Shown piece after piece: positions 24,620-33,085 of a stretch of DNA of 64,000 nucleotides (position 1 is its first letter; each line of letters begins with the position of its first letter). The stretch spans positions 1 through 64,000 of the forward strand of contig JAGZUC010000009.1 of NCBI GenBank assembly GCA_018380195.1. Direction: 5' to 3'. The notes beneath the pieces are model-generated. The model worked only from the letters and a program-made list of their open reading frames with translations. It was not told the DNA's origin and made no database searches. The position numbers were made by a program, and so were the translations under genes. This stretch comes from Collinsella sp. GTDB taxonomy: Bacteria > Actinomycetota > Coriobacteriia > Coriobacteriales > Coriobacteriaceae.

Positions 24620-25618
24620 CTATTCGCTCGAGCCAGAATCGGTCGTCTCGGACGTGTCGGAACTGTCATCCGAGCTCTCGTCCTTCGTCTTGGTCGCAGC
24701 GTCGCGCGACGTTCCCTGCGGCGTGCTGTTGGCCGTGCTCACATCCTCATCCGAGGCCGACTGTTCGTCGGTCAGCGAGGTAATGACCAGCACTTCCTCG
24801 TTGTTCTCGGCCGTGGTCTGAGCGCGCACCACAATGGTGTAGTACACGTCGTTTGCCGATTTCTCAACCGACGAGACGGTGCCAAGCGGAAGGCCCTTGG
24901 GGAACACGCCGCCGATGCCCGAGGTCACGATGATGTCGCCAACCTTAACGTCGGAGTCGACGCTCACGTACTCAAGACGCAGCGTGCCGTCAGCCTGACC
25001 CTGCAGCATGCCCTGAGCGCGCGTGTCCTGCACCATAGCGGACACGCCCGAGTTCTCGTCGCCAATCAGGCGCACGGTCGACGTTTTGGCCGATACCTCG
25101 ATAATCTGGCCGATAACACCGGCAGAACTCGTCACGGGCATGTTGATGGTAAGGCCGTCAGCAGAGCCCTTGTCGATGGTAACGGTCGAGGTCCAGGCAT
25201 CGCCGGAGGCACCGACAATACGAGCTGCAGTCGATTTAAGGTTGTAGGTCGACTGCAGGCCGACCAGCCCTTCCAGACGCTCGGCGGTCTTTTGAGCCTC
25301 GGAGAGCTCAGCAACCTTAGAGGTCAGTTCCTCGTTTTGCTTCTTGAGTTCGTCGAGCGTGTCCTGCGACGCCGTAAGGTTAGAGAACACGTTGCCGATC
25401 GCATTGAAGGGGGCCGCCACAGCCGAGCCCACAAAGCGCACCGGCGAGGTAATCGTCGTCACGCCCGAACGCACGGCATGAATCGGTCCTGCCTCGCCCT
25501 CGCGGATGTAAAACGTGAGCAGCAACACCGAAATCAGGCTGAAAACAATCAACGGGCGCATACCCGTTGATTGTCGCTTGGTATTCAGATTTGTGGAGAA
25601 ACCCGAAGATCGTGCCAA
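24620..25618 (-). CDS. mreC: Rod-shape-determining protein MreC
   Basis: The protein has 332 aa from a TTG start (AAAGGTGG upstream). One membrane anchor (about 20-40), then a coiled coil (about 80-115, SQDTLDELKKQNEELTSKV) and the beta-rich MreC domain with VIGQIIEVSAKTSTVRLIGD. An extracellular Ser/Thr/Asp-rich tail of about 55 residues follows. It scaffolds the elongasome outside the membrane. Confidence 0.94.
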   Translation of the reverse strand: MARSSGFSTNLNTKRQSTGMRPLIVFSLISVLLLTFYIREGEAGPIHAVRSGVTTITSPVRFVGSAVAAPFNAIGNVFSNLTASQDTLDELKKQNEELTSKVAELSEAQKTAERLEGLVGLQSTYNLKSTAARIVGASGDAWTSTVTIDKGSADGLTINMPVTSSAGVIGQIIEVSAKTSTVRLIGDENSGVSAMVQDTRAQGMLQGQADGTLRLEYVSVDSDVKVGDIIVTSGIGGVFPKGLPLGTVSSVEKSANDVYYTIVVRAQTTAENNEEVLVITSLTDEQSASDEDVSTANSTPQGTSRDAATKTKDESSDDSSDTSETTDSGSSE

Positions 25619-25639
25619 ATGGAATCCACCTTTTGGAAA

Positions 25640-26683
25640 TTAAGCATTGGTCTGGACGAAGCCGCCATCAAACGCATTGGCCTCGAGCACGCGGGCACAG
25701 CCGTTAACGACGTTATCGAGCGCCGTGGGGCTGACGTTGACCGAAACACCGGTCTCATCGCGCAGGCGCACGTCGAGACCGCGCAGCAGCGCGCCGCCAC
25801 CAGTCAGCAAAATACCGTAGTACATAAGGTCCGAGGCAAGATCGGGAGGCGTAGCGTCGAGTGCGTCCTTGACGGCCTTGGCCATCTCGTCGAGCGGCTT
25901 GTTGAGCGCGCGACGAATCTCCTCGCTCTCGATGCGCACGGTCTTGGGCAGACCGGTGATCACGTCGCGGCCGTTGACCTCGACGTCGAGCTCGTCCTTG
26001 AGCGGCACGGCGGAGCCGACCTTGATCTTGATGTCCTCTGCCGTACGCTCGCCGATGGCCAAGTTGTAGGCATCACGAACGTGCGTGAGGATGGCCTGAT
26101 CGAACTCGTCGCCGGCAATACGGATGGACTGCGAGACGACGATGCCACCCATAGCGATAACGGCAACCTCGGTGGTACCGCCACCGATGTCGATGACCAT
26201 GGAGCCGGTGGGTTCCTCGACGGGCAGATCGGCGCCGATAGCGGCAGCCATGGGCTCCTCGATCAGGTAGGCCTGGCGAGCGCCAGCCTGGATCGTGGCC
26301 TCAAAGACAGCACGCTTCTCGACCGACGTGACGCCGGAGGGAACGCAGACGACAACGCGCGGACGCGGGGTCCACGGATAGCGCTTCTCGGACGCCTTGT
26401 CGATAAAATAGCGAAGCATAGCCTCGGTAACATCGAAGTCGGCGATGACGCCGTCCTTCAGGGGACGAACGGCCACGATGTTGCCGGGCGTACGGCCGAG
26501 CATGCGCTTTGCCTCGATACCGACCGCCAGGATGCGCTCGTCGTTCTTATCGATGGCGACGACAGAGGGCTCGCGAATGACGATGCCCTTGCCGCGCACG
26601 GAGACAAGCGTATTTGCGGTGCCGAGGTCGATGGCAAGATCGCCCGCATAGCTACCGAAGAACATATCCATCAAAGAAAACAA
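25640..26683 (-). CDS. mreB: Actin-like rod-shape protein MreB
   Basis: The protein has 347 aa, full length. The ATPase motifs are DLGTANTLV (phosphate 1, near 20), VIDIGGGTTEVAVI (phosphate 2, near 165) and GGGALLRGLD (adenosine). TTG at 26683 with AGGAG 5 bases upstream is the likely start; an ATG at 26671 lies too far from the SD. It heads mreB-mreC-mreD-mrdA-rodA. Confidence 0.97.
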   Translation of the reverse strand: MFSLMDMFFGSYAGDLAIDLGTANTLVSVRGKGIVIREPSVVAIDKNDERILAVGIEAKRMLGRTPGNIVAVRPLKDGVIADFDVTEAMLRYFIDKASEKRYPWTPRPRVVVCVPSGVTSVEKRAVFEATIQAGARQAYLIEEPMAAAIGADLPVEEPTGSMVIDIGGGTTEVAVIAMGGIVVSQSIRIAGDEFDQAILTHVRDAYNLAIGERTAEDIKIKVGSAVPLKDELDVEVNGRDVITGLPKTVRIESEEIRRALNKPLDEMAKAVKDALDATPPDLASDLMYYGILLTGGGALLRGLDVRLRDETGVSVNVSPTALDNVVNGCARVLEANAFDGGFVQTNA

Positions 26684-26743
26684 CGCAACTCCTGATGTGT
26701 TGGATGATTGCTGGAAAACTACTAGCTCATGATACTAGCGCAA

Positions 26744-26776
26744 GCCCGGCACCTCACTTGCGGTGAAGCGCCGGGC
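26744..26776 (-). terminator. Hairpin after the TPR gene
   Basis: GCCCGGC (26744-26750) pairs with GCCGGGC (26770-26776), and the inner bases extend the stem. It lies 22 bases past the TPR gene stop and upstream of mreB. There is no clear T-run, so termination is probable but not certain. Confidence 0.5.
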
Positions 26777-26798
26777 AAAGCTAAATCCCATAAGGTCA

Positions 26799-28103
26799 CT
26801 ACTGGTTGTCAGCAGCCGAGAAATCCATATCGAGCGAGGAAACGGCCCAGCCGATATGATTGTCGGAGCGCACGAATTTGACGGTGTACTCCTGCTCGCC
26901 GCCCTTGGACAGCGAAGCCTTGACCTTGGCGGTCGTCTCGGTCATGGACTGATCCATGCCCTCGACGGACACGGTGGCGCCCTGCGGAATCGAGGAGATG
27001 ATCATCGACTTGGCGTCCTCGGACAGGCTCGAGGCCAGGCAAGACTCGGCCTTTGCGGTGTCACCGTCGCCGGCAGCCTGGAACAGATCGGTGATAACCG
27101 ACTCCTGCGAGGGGAAGCCAAAGCCGCGCGTGTAGGCAAAGCCCAGACCGCCCGCAGCAATCAAAATGAGCAGAAGCAGCACGATGAAGACTTTGAGACC
27201 CGTGTGGCGATGGCGACGACGGACCTTGGCCTGCTTACGATCCTGACGGTCCTGCTGGACCATCTCGGACTCGGACAGCGTAAAGAAGCCGGTGTCCGAG
27301 GGATCGGGCATAAACTGACCGGTCGCGCCCGTAGGATCGAGCGGATCGACGGCAGGAGCGTCCATCGCGGGCGCCGGAGCCGTGGCCATAGCCGTCTGGG
27401 CAGACAGCGCGGCAAGCGAATCATGCACGCGGGCAAGCTCAACGGCCTGCTCGGAAGTGAGCTGGTAGATGCCATCGGCAGTAGCGGCGTTAAAGGCGTC
27501 GAGTGCGTCGGAGGGACGGCCGGCGGCAGAAAGCGCCTGACCCATGCCGGCGTTGAGCGCACGCGTGTCGTCGCGGGGGCCGGCAAAGTCGATAGCCGTG
27601 CGGTAGGTCTCCACGGCATCCGCCGGACGGCCGAGCTTAATGAAGCAACGACCAAGCTCGCCCAGTGCGGCGGCAGGAGCCGGATTGGCGCCGTCGATGG
27701 CAGCCTGACGGAAGGCAGTACCCGCGTTGGCATAATCGCCCGACTGGAACAGCGCATTGCCCAGGCCCAGATAGGCCTTGAACGGCGTGGCATAGGAAGC
27801 ATCCTGCGTAGCAGCAGAGAACGCCTGGGCGGCCGTCGTGTAGTCGCCCACGGCGGCGAGTGCCTTGCCGCGGTTGGTGAACAGCGCGCCGCGCTTGCCG
27901 TAGGTGCCGTCATTGAGGGCAGCGGCGTAGGCCTCGGCGGCCTCGGCATACATGCCCAAGTGCATCAAGGCGTTGCCACGAAGGTGATCGGCCTCGCCCA
28001 TAATCTCATCGGGAGTCTTTGCCGCCCCAAGCATCTGGGCTGCAGCGGAAAAATCACCCGCGCGGTAAGCGGCGCGGCCCTGTTGGATCAGCTGGCTATT
28101 CAA
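26799..28103 (-). CDS. TPR-repeat protein with one membrane helix
   Basis: The protein has 434 aa. Residues 1-220 are at least five tetratricopeptide-type helical repeats (A-x-Y-x-x-G-x-x-x-A-A patterns). A linker with DP-rich and Gln/Arg-rich stretches leads to one membrane helix near 305-328 (LKVFIVLLLLILIAAGG). An extracellular domain of about 100 residues follows (VITDLFQAAGDGDTAKAESCLASSLSEDA...), resembling DUF4878-like lumazine-type beta domains. The topology is inside-TPR, outside-C. It may scaffold cell-envelope proteins. It is 11 bases downstream of the cyclophilin gene. Confidence 0.7.
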   Translation of the reverse strand: MNSQLIQQGRAAYRAGDFSAAAQMLGAAKTPDEIMGEADHLRGNALMHLGMYAEAAEAYAAALNDGTYGKRGALFTNRGKALAAVGDYTTAAQAFSAATQDASYATPFKAYLGLGNALFQSGDYANAGTAFRQAAIDGANPAPAAALGELGRCFIKLGRPADAVETYRTAIDFAGPRDDTRALNAGMGQALSAAGRPSDALDAFNAATADGIYQLTSEQAVELARVHDSLAALSAQTAMATAPAPAMDAPAVDPLDPTGATGQFMPDPSDTGFFTLSESEMVQQDRQDRKQAKVRRRHRHTGLKVFIVLLLLILIAAGGLGFAYTRGFGFPSQESVITDLFQAAGDGDTAKAESCLASSLSEDAKSMIISSIPQGATVSVEGMDQSMTETTAKVKASLSKGGEQEYTVKFVRSDNHIGWAVSSLDMDFSAADNQ

Positions 28104-28114
28104 GGAAGTCCCCT

Positions 28115-28657
28115 TTACTCGTGAACGATCTCGACATGGACGATCTCGTCGCCGGCACGCAGCTGCGAAATCACATCGAGACCCTCGACCGTGGTACCAA
28201 AGACGGTGTAACCGGAATCGAGGTTATGCTGGGCGCCCAGGCAGAAGTAGAACTGCGAACCCGCGGAATCGGGGTCCATGGAGCGTGCCATGGCAAGGGC
28301 ACCATCGACATGGCTGTTGCGCGGATTGGTGGCAAACTCGCCCTTGATGCAGTAGCCGGGGCCACCGGTACCGGGCATGCCGTCGGGGCCCTCAAGACCA
28401 GCGGCGACGTCGGCGCCGGACATATCGCGGGTATTGGGGTCGCCGCCCTGGATGACAAAACCGGGCACATAGCGATGGAACTTAAGGCCATCATAGAAGC
28501 CCATCATGGAAAGCTCGCAGAAGTTCGCGACATGAATGGGAGCGCCCTCGCCGTCAAACTTGACCTTGATGGTGCCCTTCGACGTCTCGATAACGGCGCA
28601 CTCGTCGCCGGCAAGCTGATACTCGGGCGTGTAGAGCTCTTTCTTAAAACCAAACAT
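28115..28657 (-). CDS. Cyclophilin-type peptidyl-prolyl cis-trans isomerase
   Basis: The protein has 180 aa. It speeds proline isomerisation during folding. The core motifs FHRYVPGFVIQGGDP (active-site Arg near 62) and SAGSQFYFCLG are present. It lacks a signal peptide, so it is cytosolic. The Trp of CsA-sensitive cyclophilins is not evident. It is upstream of the TPR gene in one transcript. Confidence 0.94.
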   Translation of the reverse strand: MFGFKKELYTPEYQLAGDECAVIETSKGTIKVKFDGEGAPIHVANFCELSMMGFYDGLKFHRYVPGFVIQGGDPNTRDMSGADVAAGLEGPDGMPGTGGPGYCIKGEFATNPRNSHVDGALAMARSMDPDSAGSQFYFCLGAQHNLDSGYTVFGTTVEGLDVISQLRAGDEIVHVEIVHE

Positions 28658-28758
28658 GTGGTTCCTTCCTCGTGCGTTTAAAGCATATTTGTACGAATTG
28701 TAGCAATAAGCATACGCTTACATCAATTGCGCACGTAGGTTATGCCGACTATGGCGAA

Positions 28759-29907
28759 CTAATTTTGGGAACGCTGCTGCGGCTTCCAGGAGCCCACATT
28801 GGCGTCGTACTGGTTCAGCGCGCTGTTGCCGCCCTGTGCGATGGGCGCCAGGATATCGCTTTGGTGGGAACTCATCGACTCACCATCGGGAATGGCCAGC
28901 GAGATGTCCCAGCTCTGACAGATCACGTCGACACGCTCGTACATCCACTCGGCAAGCTGCTTTAAGTGGGCGATGTCATCCGCATAGACCGTATCGTCCT
29001 GATACTTAAGGTTGTTAAGCTCATCTTGCGTCTTTTTGATCTGGTCGCGCAGGGCGTAGGCACTCTGCGACAGCTCCTGACGGGTGGACAGTGGCGTTCG
29101 AAGATAGCCATTGTTAAAAGAATCGATGACCTCGCCGATCTGGTCCTCGTCACCGTAGGACACGATGGTCTGATACAGACCGTCGAGCCTGGTATAGAGC
29201 TGATCATCGGTGAGCACGGTTTCTTCCTGGACCACCTCGGCAGAATCGTCCTGCTTGGTATCGTCCTCAGTCGCCTCACCCTTTTGGCGCGTAGGGAAGG
29301 TCGTCTGCGCGGCCTGGCCAAACTGGTCATAGAAGCCGGGCATAACACCCATGGGATCGGTCGTCACGAACCAATAGGCACCACCGCACACAAAGGCAAG
29401 GACCGCGATGATAATGAGCGGCTTGGGGATATGACGCTTGTGCTTGTGATAGGCGTCCTCGTCGGGATGCACCTTGCGCTTGGGTTTTTGAGCATCGTCA
29501 TGCAGAGAAACGGGCGTGGGAATATCGACCTTGGGGATACCGAAATCCTTATCGAAAGCCGGCAACACGCAGGTCTCGTTGGGGTCGGCGGCGTCCGAAA
29601 GAACCGCGGCTGCCGAGGCGGGCGCATGCGGCACCTCGGTATCGATCTGCTCTTGCGTTAGGCGCGGAAAGCCCGCCGTGCGACCCGCAGCCAGATCGGA
29701 TGCGGCAGCGTCCTCGGAGAGGATACCCGGAGCGGGGCGTCCGCATTTGGGGCACGTACGATCATGCGGAGAAAGACGGGCACCGCAGCCCTCACAGAAC
29801 ACGAACTCGGTGTGCTCGGGACCATCGCCCGGACCCACATAGGCGTTACAGTAGGGGCAGAACGAGGCGCCGTCCTCGATAGTCTTAAGGCAATGCGGGC
29901 AGATCAC
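28759..29907 (-). CDS. Double zinc-ribbon membrane protein
   Basis: The protein has 382 aa from the GTG at 29907 (AGAGG 5 bases upstream), giving the start MICPHCLKTIEDGASFCPYC. A first zinc ribbon (CPHC...CPYC) and a second (CEGCGARLSPHDRTCPKCG) fill residues 1-60. A linker leads to one membrane helix near 165 (PLIIIAVLAFVCGGAYWFV), then an extracytoplasmic helical domain of about 200 residues. Zinc-ribbon plus membrane anchor proteins are common in Actinobacteria; the role is unknown. Confidence 0.7.
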   Translation of the reverse strand: MICPHCLKTIEDGASFCPYCNAYVGPGDGPEHTEFVFCEGCGARLSPHDRTCPKCGRPAPGILSEDAAASDLAAGRTAGFPRLTQEQIDTEVPHAPASAAAVLSDAADPNETCVLPAFDKDFGIPKVDIPTPVSLHDDAQKPKRKVHPDEDAYHKHKRHIPKPLIIIAVLAFVCGGAYWFVTTDPMGVMPGFYDQFGQAAQTTFPTRQKGEATEDDTKQDDSAEVVQEETVLTDDQLYTRLDGLYQTIVSYGDEDQIGEVIDSFNNGYLRTPLSTRQELSQSAYALRDQIKKTQDELNNLKYQDDTVYADDIAHLKQLAEWMYERVDVICQSWDISLAIPDGESMSSHQSDILAPIAQGGNSALNQYDANVGSWKPQQRSQN

Positions 29908-30010
29908 GGCATCCTCTTTTCGAAGCAATTCAAACAATCGAGGTTAGAGCATAACATCGCCACGGCCCCACAGGAGCAAGGCACCAATTCAACATCGCCA
30001 GGGCGCGTAG

Positions 30011-32728
30011 TTACTTCTTCTTTTTGCACGGCATCGAGACTTTGATGCCTTGGGCGGACTTGGTTACGCGAGAGCGCTTGGCTCCGGTACTCTTCTTTTT
30101 CTTGGGCTGGGCCTGGGCCACGCCCTCGAGCGCGCGGGCCTCGGCCTCGCGCGCGGTGCGGTCCTCGCGGCGCTGCGCCATATCGGCAGCAACGCGCTTG
30201 GCAAAGCGTCCAGCCGTCGAACCCGTCGAGCTCACCTTGCCGCCACCGCGACCCAGACGCACGCGTACACCGCGACCAAAGCCGGTGGCCGAATGACGGC
30301 GACGCGGCTTAAGCGAATCCATCATCGTGGCGAGCTTAAAGAACACCGAGCAGGTAAAGACGACGATAACCGCCAAGATAACCATCTGGCTCACCGACAG
30401 GTTGGCAATGGACAGCAGCTCCGGGAAGCCGATAACACCCGTCAAAATGCCGGCAACAACGAACACGAAGAGCACCACGCGCAAGGGCGTGAGCGGCTGC
30501 GAAATTCGCCAGATGAGGCTGACGCTTGCCGCGCACGACGTGATCAGGCACATGGTCGAAAGCGTGAGCTGGCTAAAGCCAAACACGCGCGCCACGAAGA
30601 TATCGAGCGCCACGGCCAGAATAACCGCAATCGATGCCGGCAGGGCCCGCTTAAGCACGTTAGTCAGGAACGACCCCTTCACGCGGGCGTTGTTGGGCTC
30701 CAGGCCCAAAACAAAGCCCGGCGCGCCGATGCAGAAGAAGTTGATGAGCGTCATCTGGATGGGCTCAAAGGGATACGGCGGCAGCGCGATGCAGAGCGCC
30801 GCCAGACCCATCGAGAACAGCGTCTTGGTCAGGAACAGCAAAGCCGAGCGTTGCAGGTTGTTGATAGAACGACGACCCTCGGCAACCACGGCGGGCATCG
30901 AGGCAAAGTCGTTGTCGACGAGCACGATCTCGGCCACGTTGCGCGCGGCATCGGAGCCGGCGCCCATCGCCACGGAGCAGTCGGCCTCCTTGAGCGCCAA
31001 AACGTCGTTGACGCCATCACCCGTCATGGCCACAGTGTGCCCGCGACGCTTGAGCGCCTGCACGAGTTCACGCTTCTGCTGCGGCGTCACACGGCCAAAG
31101 ACGTGGTAACGGTCCACCGCCGCATCGAGCTTGGACGGCGTATCGAGCGTCGTGGCGTCCACGTACGCATCAGCCCCGGGCACGCCCACCACGCGCGCGA
31201 TCGACGACACCGTACGCGGGTCGTCGCCGCTGATCACATTGAGGGTCACGCCCTGCTCGTTAAAGTAGCCGATAGTCTCGGCCGCCGAGGTACGGATCTC
31301 GTCGCGAATGGTCACAAAGCCCACGGGCTCGGCCTCACCAACCATATCGCCGTCGGGCGTAAAGCCGTCCACGCGAGCCACCACGAGCACGCGGCAGGTA
31401 TCGGCAAGCTCAGCCACGCGATTCTCGACCAGCGCAAATACACGGTCCGAAAGCACAAATTGCGCCGCACCCATCACATAGGAGCCTTGGGCAAACGAAG
31501 CACCGCTCCACTTTTTGGACGACGAGAACGGAATGACCGACAGCGGCTCGGACACCTCGACCGGACGGTCTGCATAGTAGTTGAGCAGCGCCTGGCAGGT
31601 CTCATTGGCATCCGCCGAAGTCGCACGCGCCACGTTAGCGAGCGCAAAGTCGAGCACCGTGGTATCGACGGGAACGGCGGCCTCGCTCTCCCCCACGCTC
31701 ACGCCTTCAACCGGCAGCGGATAGGTGCCCTCGACCTCCATGCGGCCCGAGGTAATGGTGCCCGTCTTGTCCAGACACAGCACGTCGACGCGCGCGAGCG
31801 TCTCGATGCAATAGAGCTGCTGGGCCAGCACCTTGCGACGCGCCAGGCGCACCGTGGCGATGGCCAGTACCGACGAGGTCAGCAGTACCAAACCCTGCGG
31901 AATCATACCCAGCAGGGCGCCCACCGTGGACAGCAGCGCCGACGAAGGCACATGACCGGCCAACAGCTCGGAGAAGCACCACGAAAGCGCGCTATCGCCC
32001 GGGGTTCCCGCGGCATCCCACAGCTCGCTCACACTCGAGGCAAACAACGCCAAACCGAGCGGGATCATGATGATGCTCGCAAAGCGCACGATGGCGTTCA
32101 GCGCGTTCATGATCTCGGAATTAACCTTTTTGACGTACTTGGCCTCGTTATTAATTTTGGCCACGTAGTTGTCGGCGCCGACATGGATCACGCGGGCGCG
32201 CAGCAGGCCCGAGTCGATAAAGCTGCCGCTCATGAGCTCAGAGCCTGGCTGTTTCTTAATAAGGTCGCTCTCGCCCGTCAGCAGGCTCTCGTTCACGAGC
32301 GCCTCGCCCGACACCACCACGGCGTCGGCGGGAATCTGGTCGCCGCGCCCCAAGCGGATGATGTCGTCGAGCACGATCTGGTCCAGGTCGAGCTCCACCT
32401 CGGCGCCGTCGCGCACCGCGATGGCCTTCTTGGAGGTCAGCAGCGTGAGCTTATCGACCATCTTCTTGGAACGCATGGACTGAATGACGCCAATAGCGGT
32501 ATTGAGGAACACCACGAACAGGAACGTCAGATTCTTAAACGAACCGGTCAAAATGACCAGGAACGCCAAGATCACGTTGATCAAATTGAACAACGTGCAG
32601 AGGTTCTCGATGATGAGCTCTTTGACCGACTTGGTCTTGAGCTCCATGTTGCGGTTGATCTTACCGGCGGCGATGCGCTCCTCGACCTCGGCGGTCGAGA
32701 GTCCGCGCTCGATATCCGTTGCTGCCAT
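30011..32728 (-). CDS. P-type cation-transporting ATPase (CtpE-like)
   Basis: The protein has 905 aa from the ATG at 32728 (GGGAC upstream; ATG at 32740 possible). Phosphorylation motif DKTGTITSG near 320, TGES actuator motif LLTGESDL near 160, and GDGVNDVLALKEADCSVAMG hinge near 575. The family is P2-like without N-terminal heavy-metal domains; the look is close to mycobacterial CtpE, a calcium-handling pump, but the ion is not certain. A C-terminal cytosolic tail of about 90 residues is very Lys/Arg rich and ends CKKKK. The opposite strand is open over the full length, an artefact. Confidence 0.9.
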   Translation of the reverse strand: MAATDIERGLSTAEVEERIAAGKINRNMELKTKSVKELIIENLCTLFNLINVILAFLVILTGSFKNLTFLFVVFLNTAIGVIQSMRSKKMVDKLTLLTSKKAIAVRDGAEVELDLDQIVLDDIIRLGRGDQIPADAVVVSGEALVNESLLTGESDLIKKQPGSELMSGSFIDSGLLRARVIHVGADNYVAKINNEAKYVKKVNSEIMNALNAIVRFASIIMIPLGLALFASSVSELWDAAGTPGDSALSWCFSELLAGHVPSSALLSTVGALLGMIPQGLVLLTSSVLAIATVRLARRKVLAQQLYCIETLARVDVLCLDKTGTITSGRMEVEGTYPLPVEGVSVGESEAAVPVDTTVLDFALANVARATSADANETCQALLNYYADRPVEVSEPLSVIPFSSSKKWSGASFAQGSYVMGAAQFVLSDRVFALVENRVAELADTCRVLVVARVDGFTPDGDMVGEAEPVGFVTIRDEIRTSAAETIGYFNEQGVTLNVISGDDPRTVSSIARVVGVPGADAYVDATTLDTPSKLDAAVDRYHVFGRVTPQQKRELVQALKRRGHTVAMTGDGVNDVLALKEADCSVAMGAGSDAARNVAEIVLVDNDFASMPAVVAEGRRSINNLQRSALLFLTKTLFSMGLAALCIALPPYPFEPIQMTLINFFCIGAPGFVLGLEPNNARVKGSFLTNVLKRALPASIAVILAVALDIFVARVFGFSQLTLSTMCLITSCAASVSLIWRISQPLTPLRVVLFVFVVAGILTGVIGFPELLSIANLSVSQMVILAVIVVFTCSVFFKLATMMDSLKPRRRHSATGFGRGVRVRLGRGGGKVSSTGSTAGRFAKRVAADMAQRREDRTAREAEARALEGVAQAQPKKKKSTGAKRSRVTKSAQGIKVSMPCKKKK

Positions 32729-32757
32729 ACCACGTCCCATCACGTCGCGTCGGTATA

Positions 32758-32797
32758 AGAAAAACCGCCCGGACCATGCGAGGTTCGGACGGTCTTA
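32758..32797 (-). terminator. Terminator of tRNA-Arg(CCG)
   Basis: On the minus strand ACCGTCCGAACC and GGTCCGGGCGGT form a 12-bp stem (two G-U pairs) followed by TTTTTC. It is 8 bases past the tRNA 3' end. Confidence 0.85.
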
Positions 32798-32804
32798 CGT
32801 TCGA

Positions 32805-32881
32805 TGGTGCCCCATGTTGGATTCGAACCAACGGCCTTCTGCTCCGGAGGCAGACGCTCTAATCCCCTGAGCTAATAGGGC
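32805..32881 (-). tRNA. tRNA-Arg (anticodon CCG)
   Basis: It is 77 nt including encoded CCA. Acceptor GCCCTAT pairs with ATGGGGC (one G-U). The D arm is GCTC...GAGC, the anticodon stem TCTGC/GCAGA around the loop CTCCGGA, and the T arm GTTGG-TTCGAAT-CCAAC. It reads CGG codons. Confidence 0.96.
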
Positions 32882-33012
32882 CAACGTTTGGCATTATACC
32901 CAAGTGCACCACGGGCTGTCAAAATAAAAGAAAAAGCTTTGCAATTCCGAGGAAGACGCGGCGCAACGGCCCACTTTAGAAGGCAAAAGCGAGTCAGATA
33001 GTATAAACTCTC

Positions 33013-33075
33013 ATGCACCATATATACACGGCTCGCGATGCGGGCCGTTTTTGCAAAAGTTATCCATCGAGGTGA
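33013..33075 (+). promoter_or_regulatory. aroF leader with attenuator-like hairpin and short ORF
   Basis: A 9-bp stem, ACGGCTCGC (33028-33036) and GCGGGCCGT (33040-33048) with a GAT loop, runs into T's at 33048-33052. It is a rho-independent terminator upstream of aroF, where nothing else is transcribed rightward. A candidate leader ORF of 20 codons starts at 33013 (two His, two Tyr, one Phe) and spans it. TAGTATAAA near 32999-33007 is a possible -10. This fits transcription attenuation of the aromatic operon, but the peptide is not strongly rich in aromatic residues. Confidence 0.5.
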
Positions 33076-33085
33076 GAGGCACACC

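Noticed and set aside
23955..26695. Several plus-strand frames opposite mreB, mreC and mreD
   Set aside because: They are all shadows; the minus-strand genes have domains, order and SDs.
30050..32758. Plus-strand open frame of 902 codons
   Set aside because: It is antisense to the P-type ATPase, with His/Arg/Gln-rich shadow composition and no recognisable domain.
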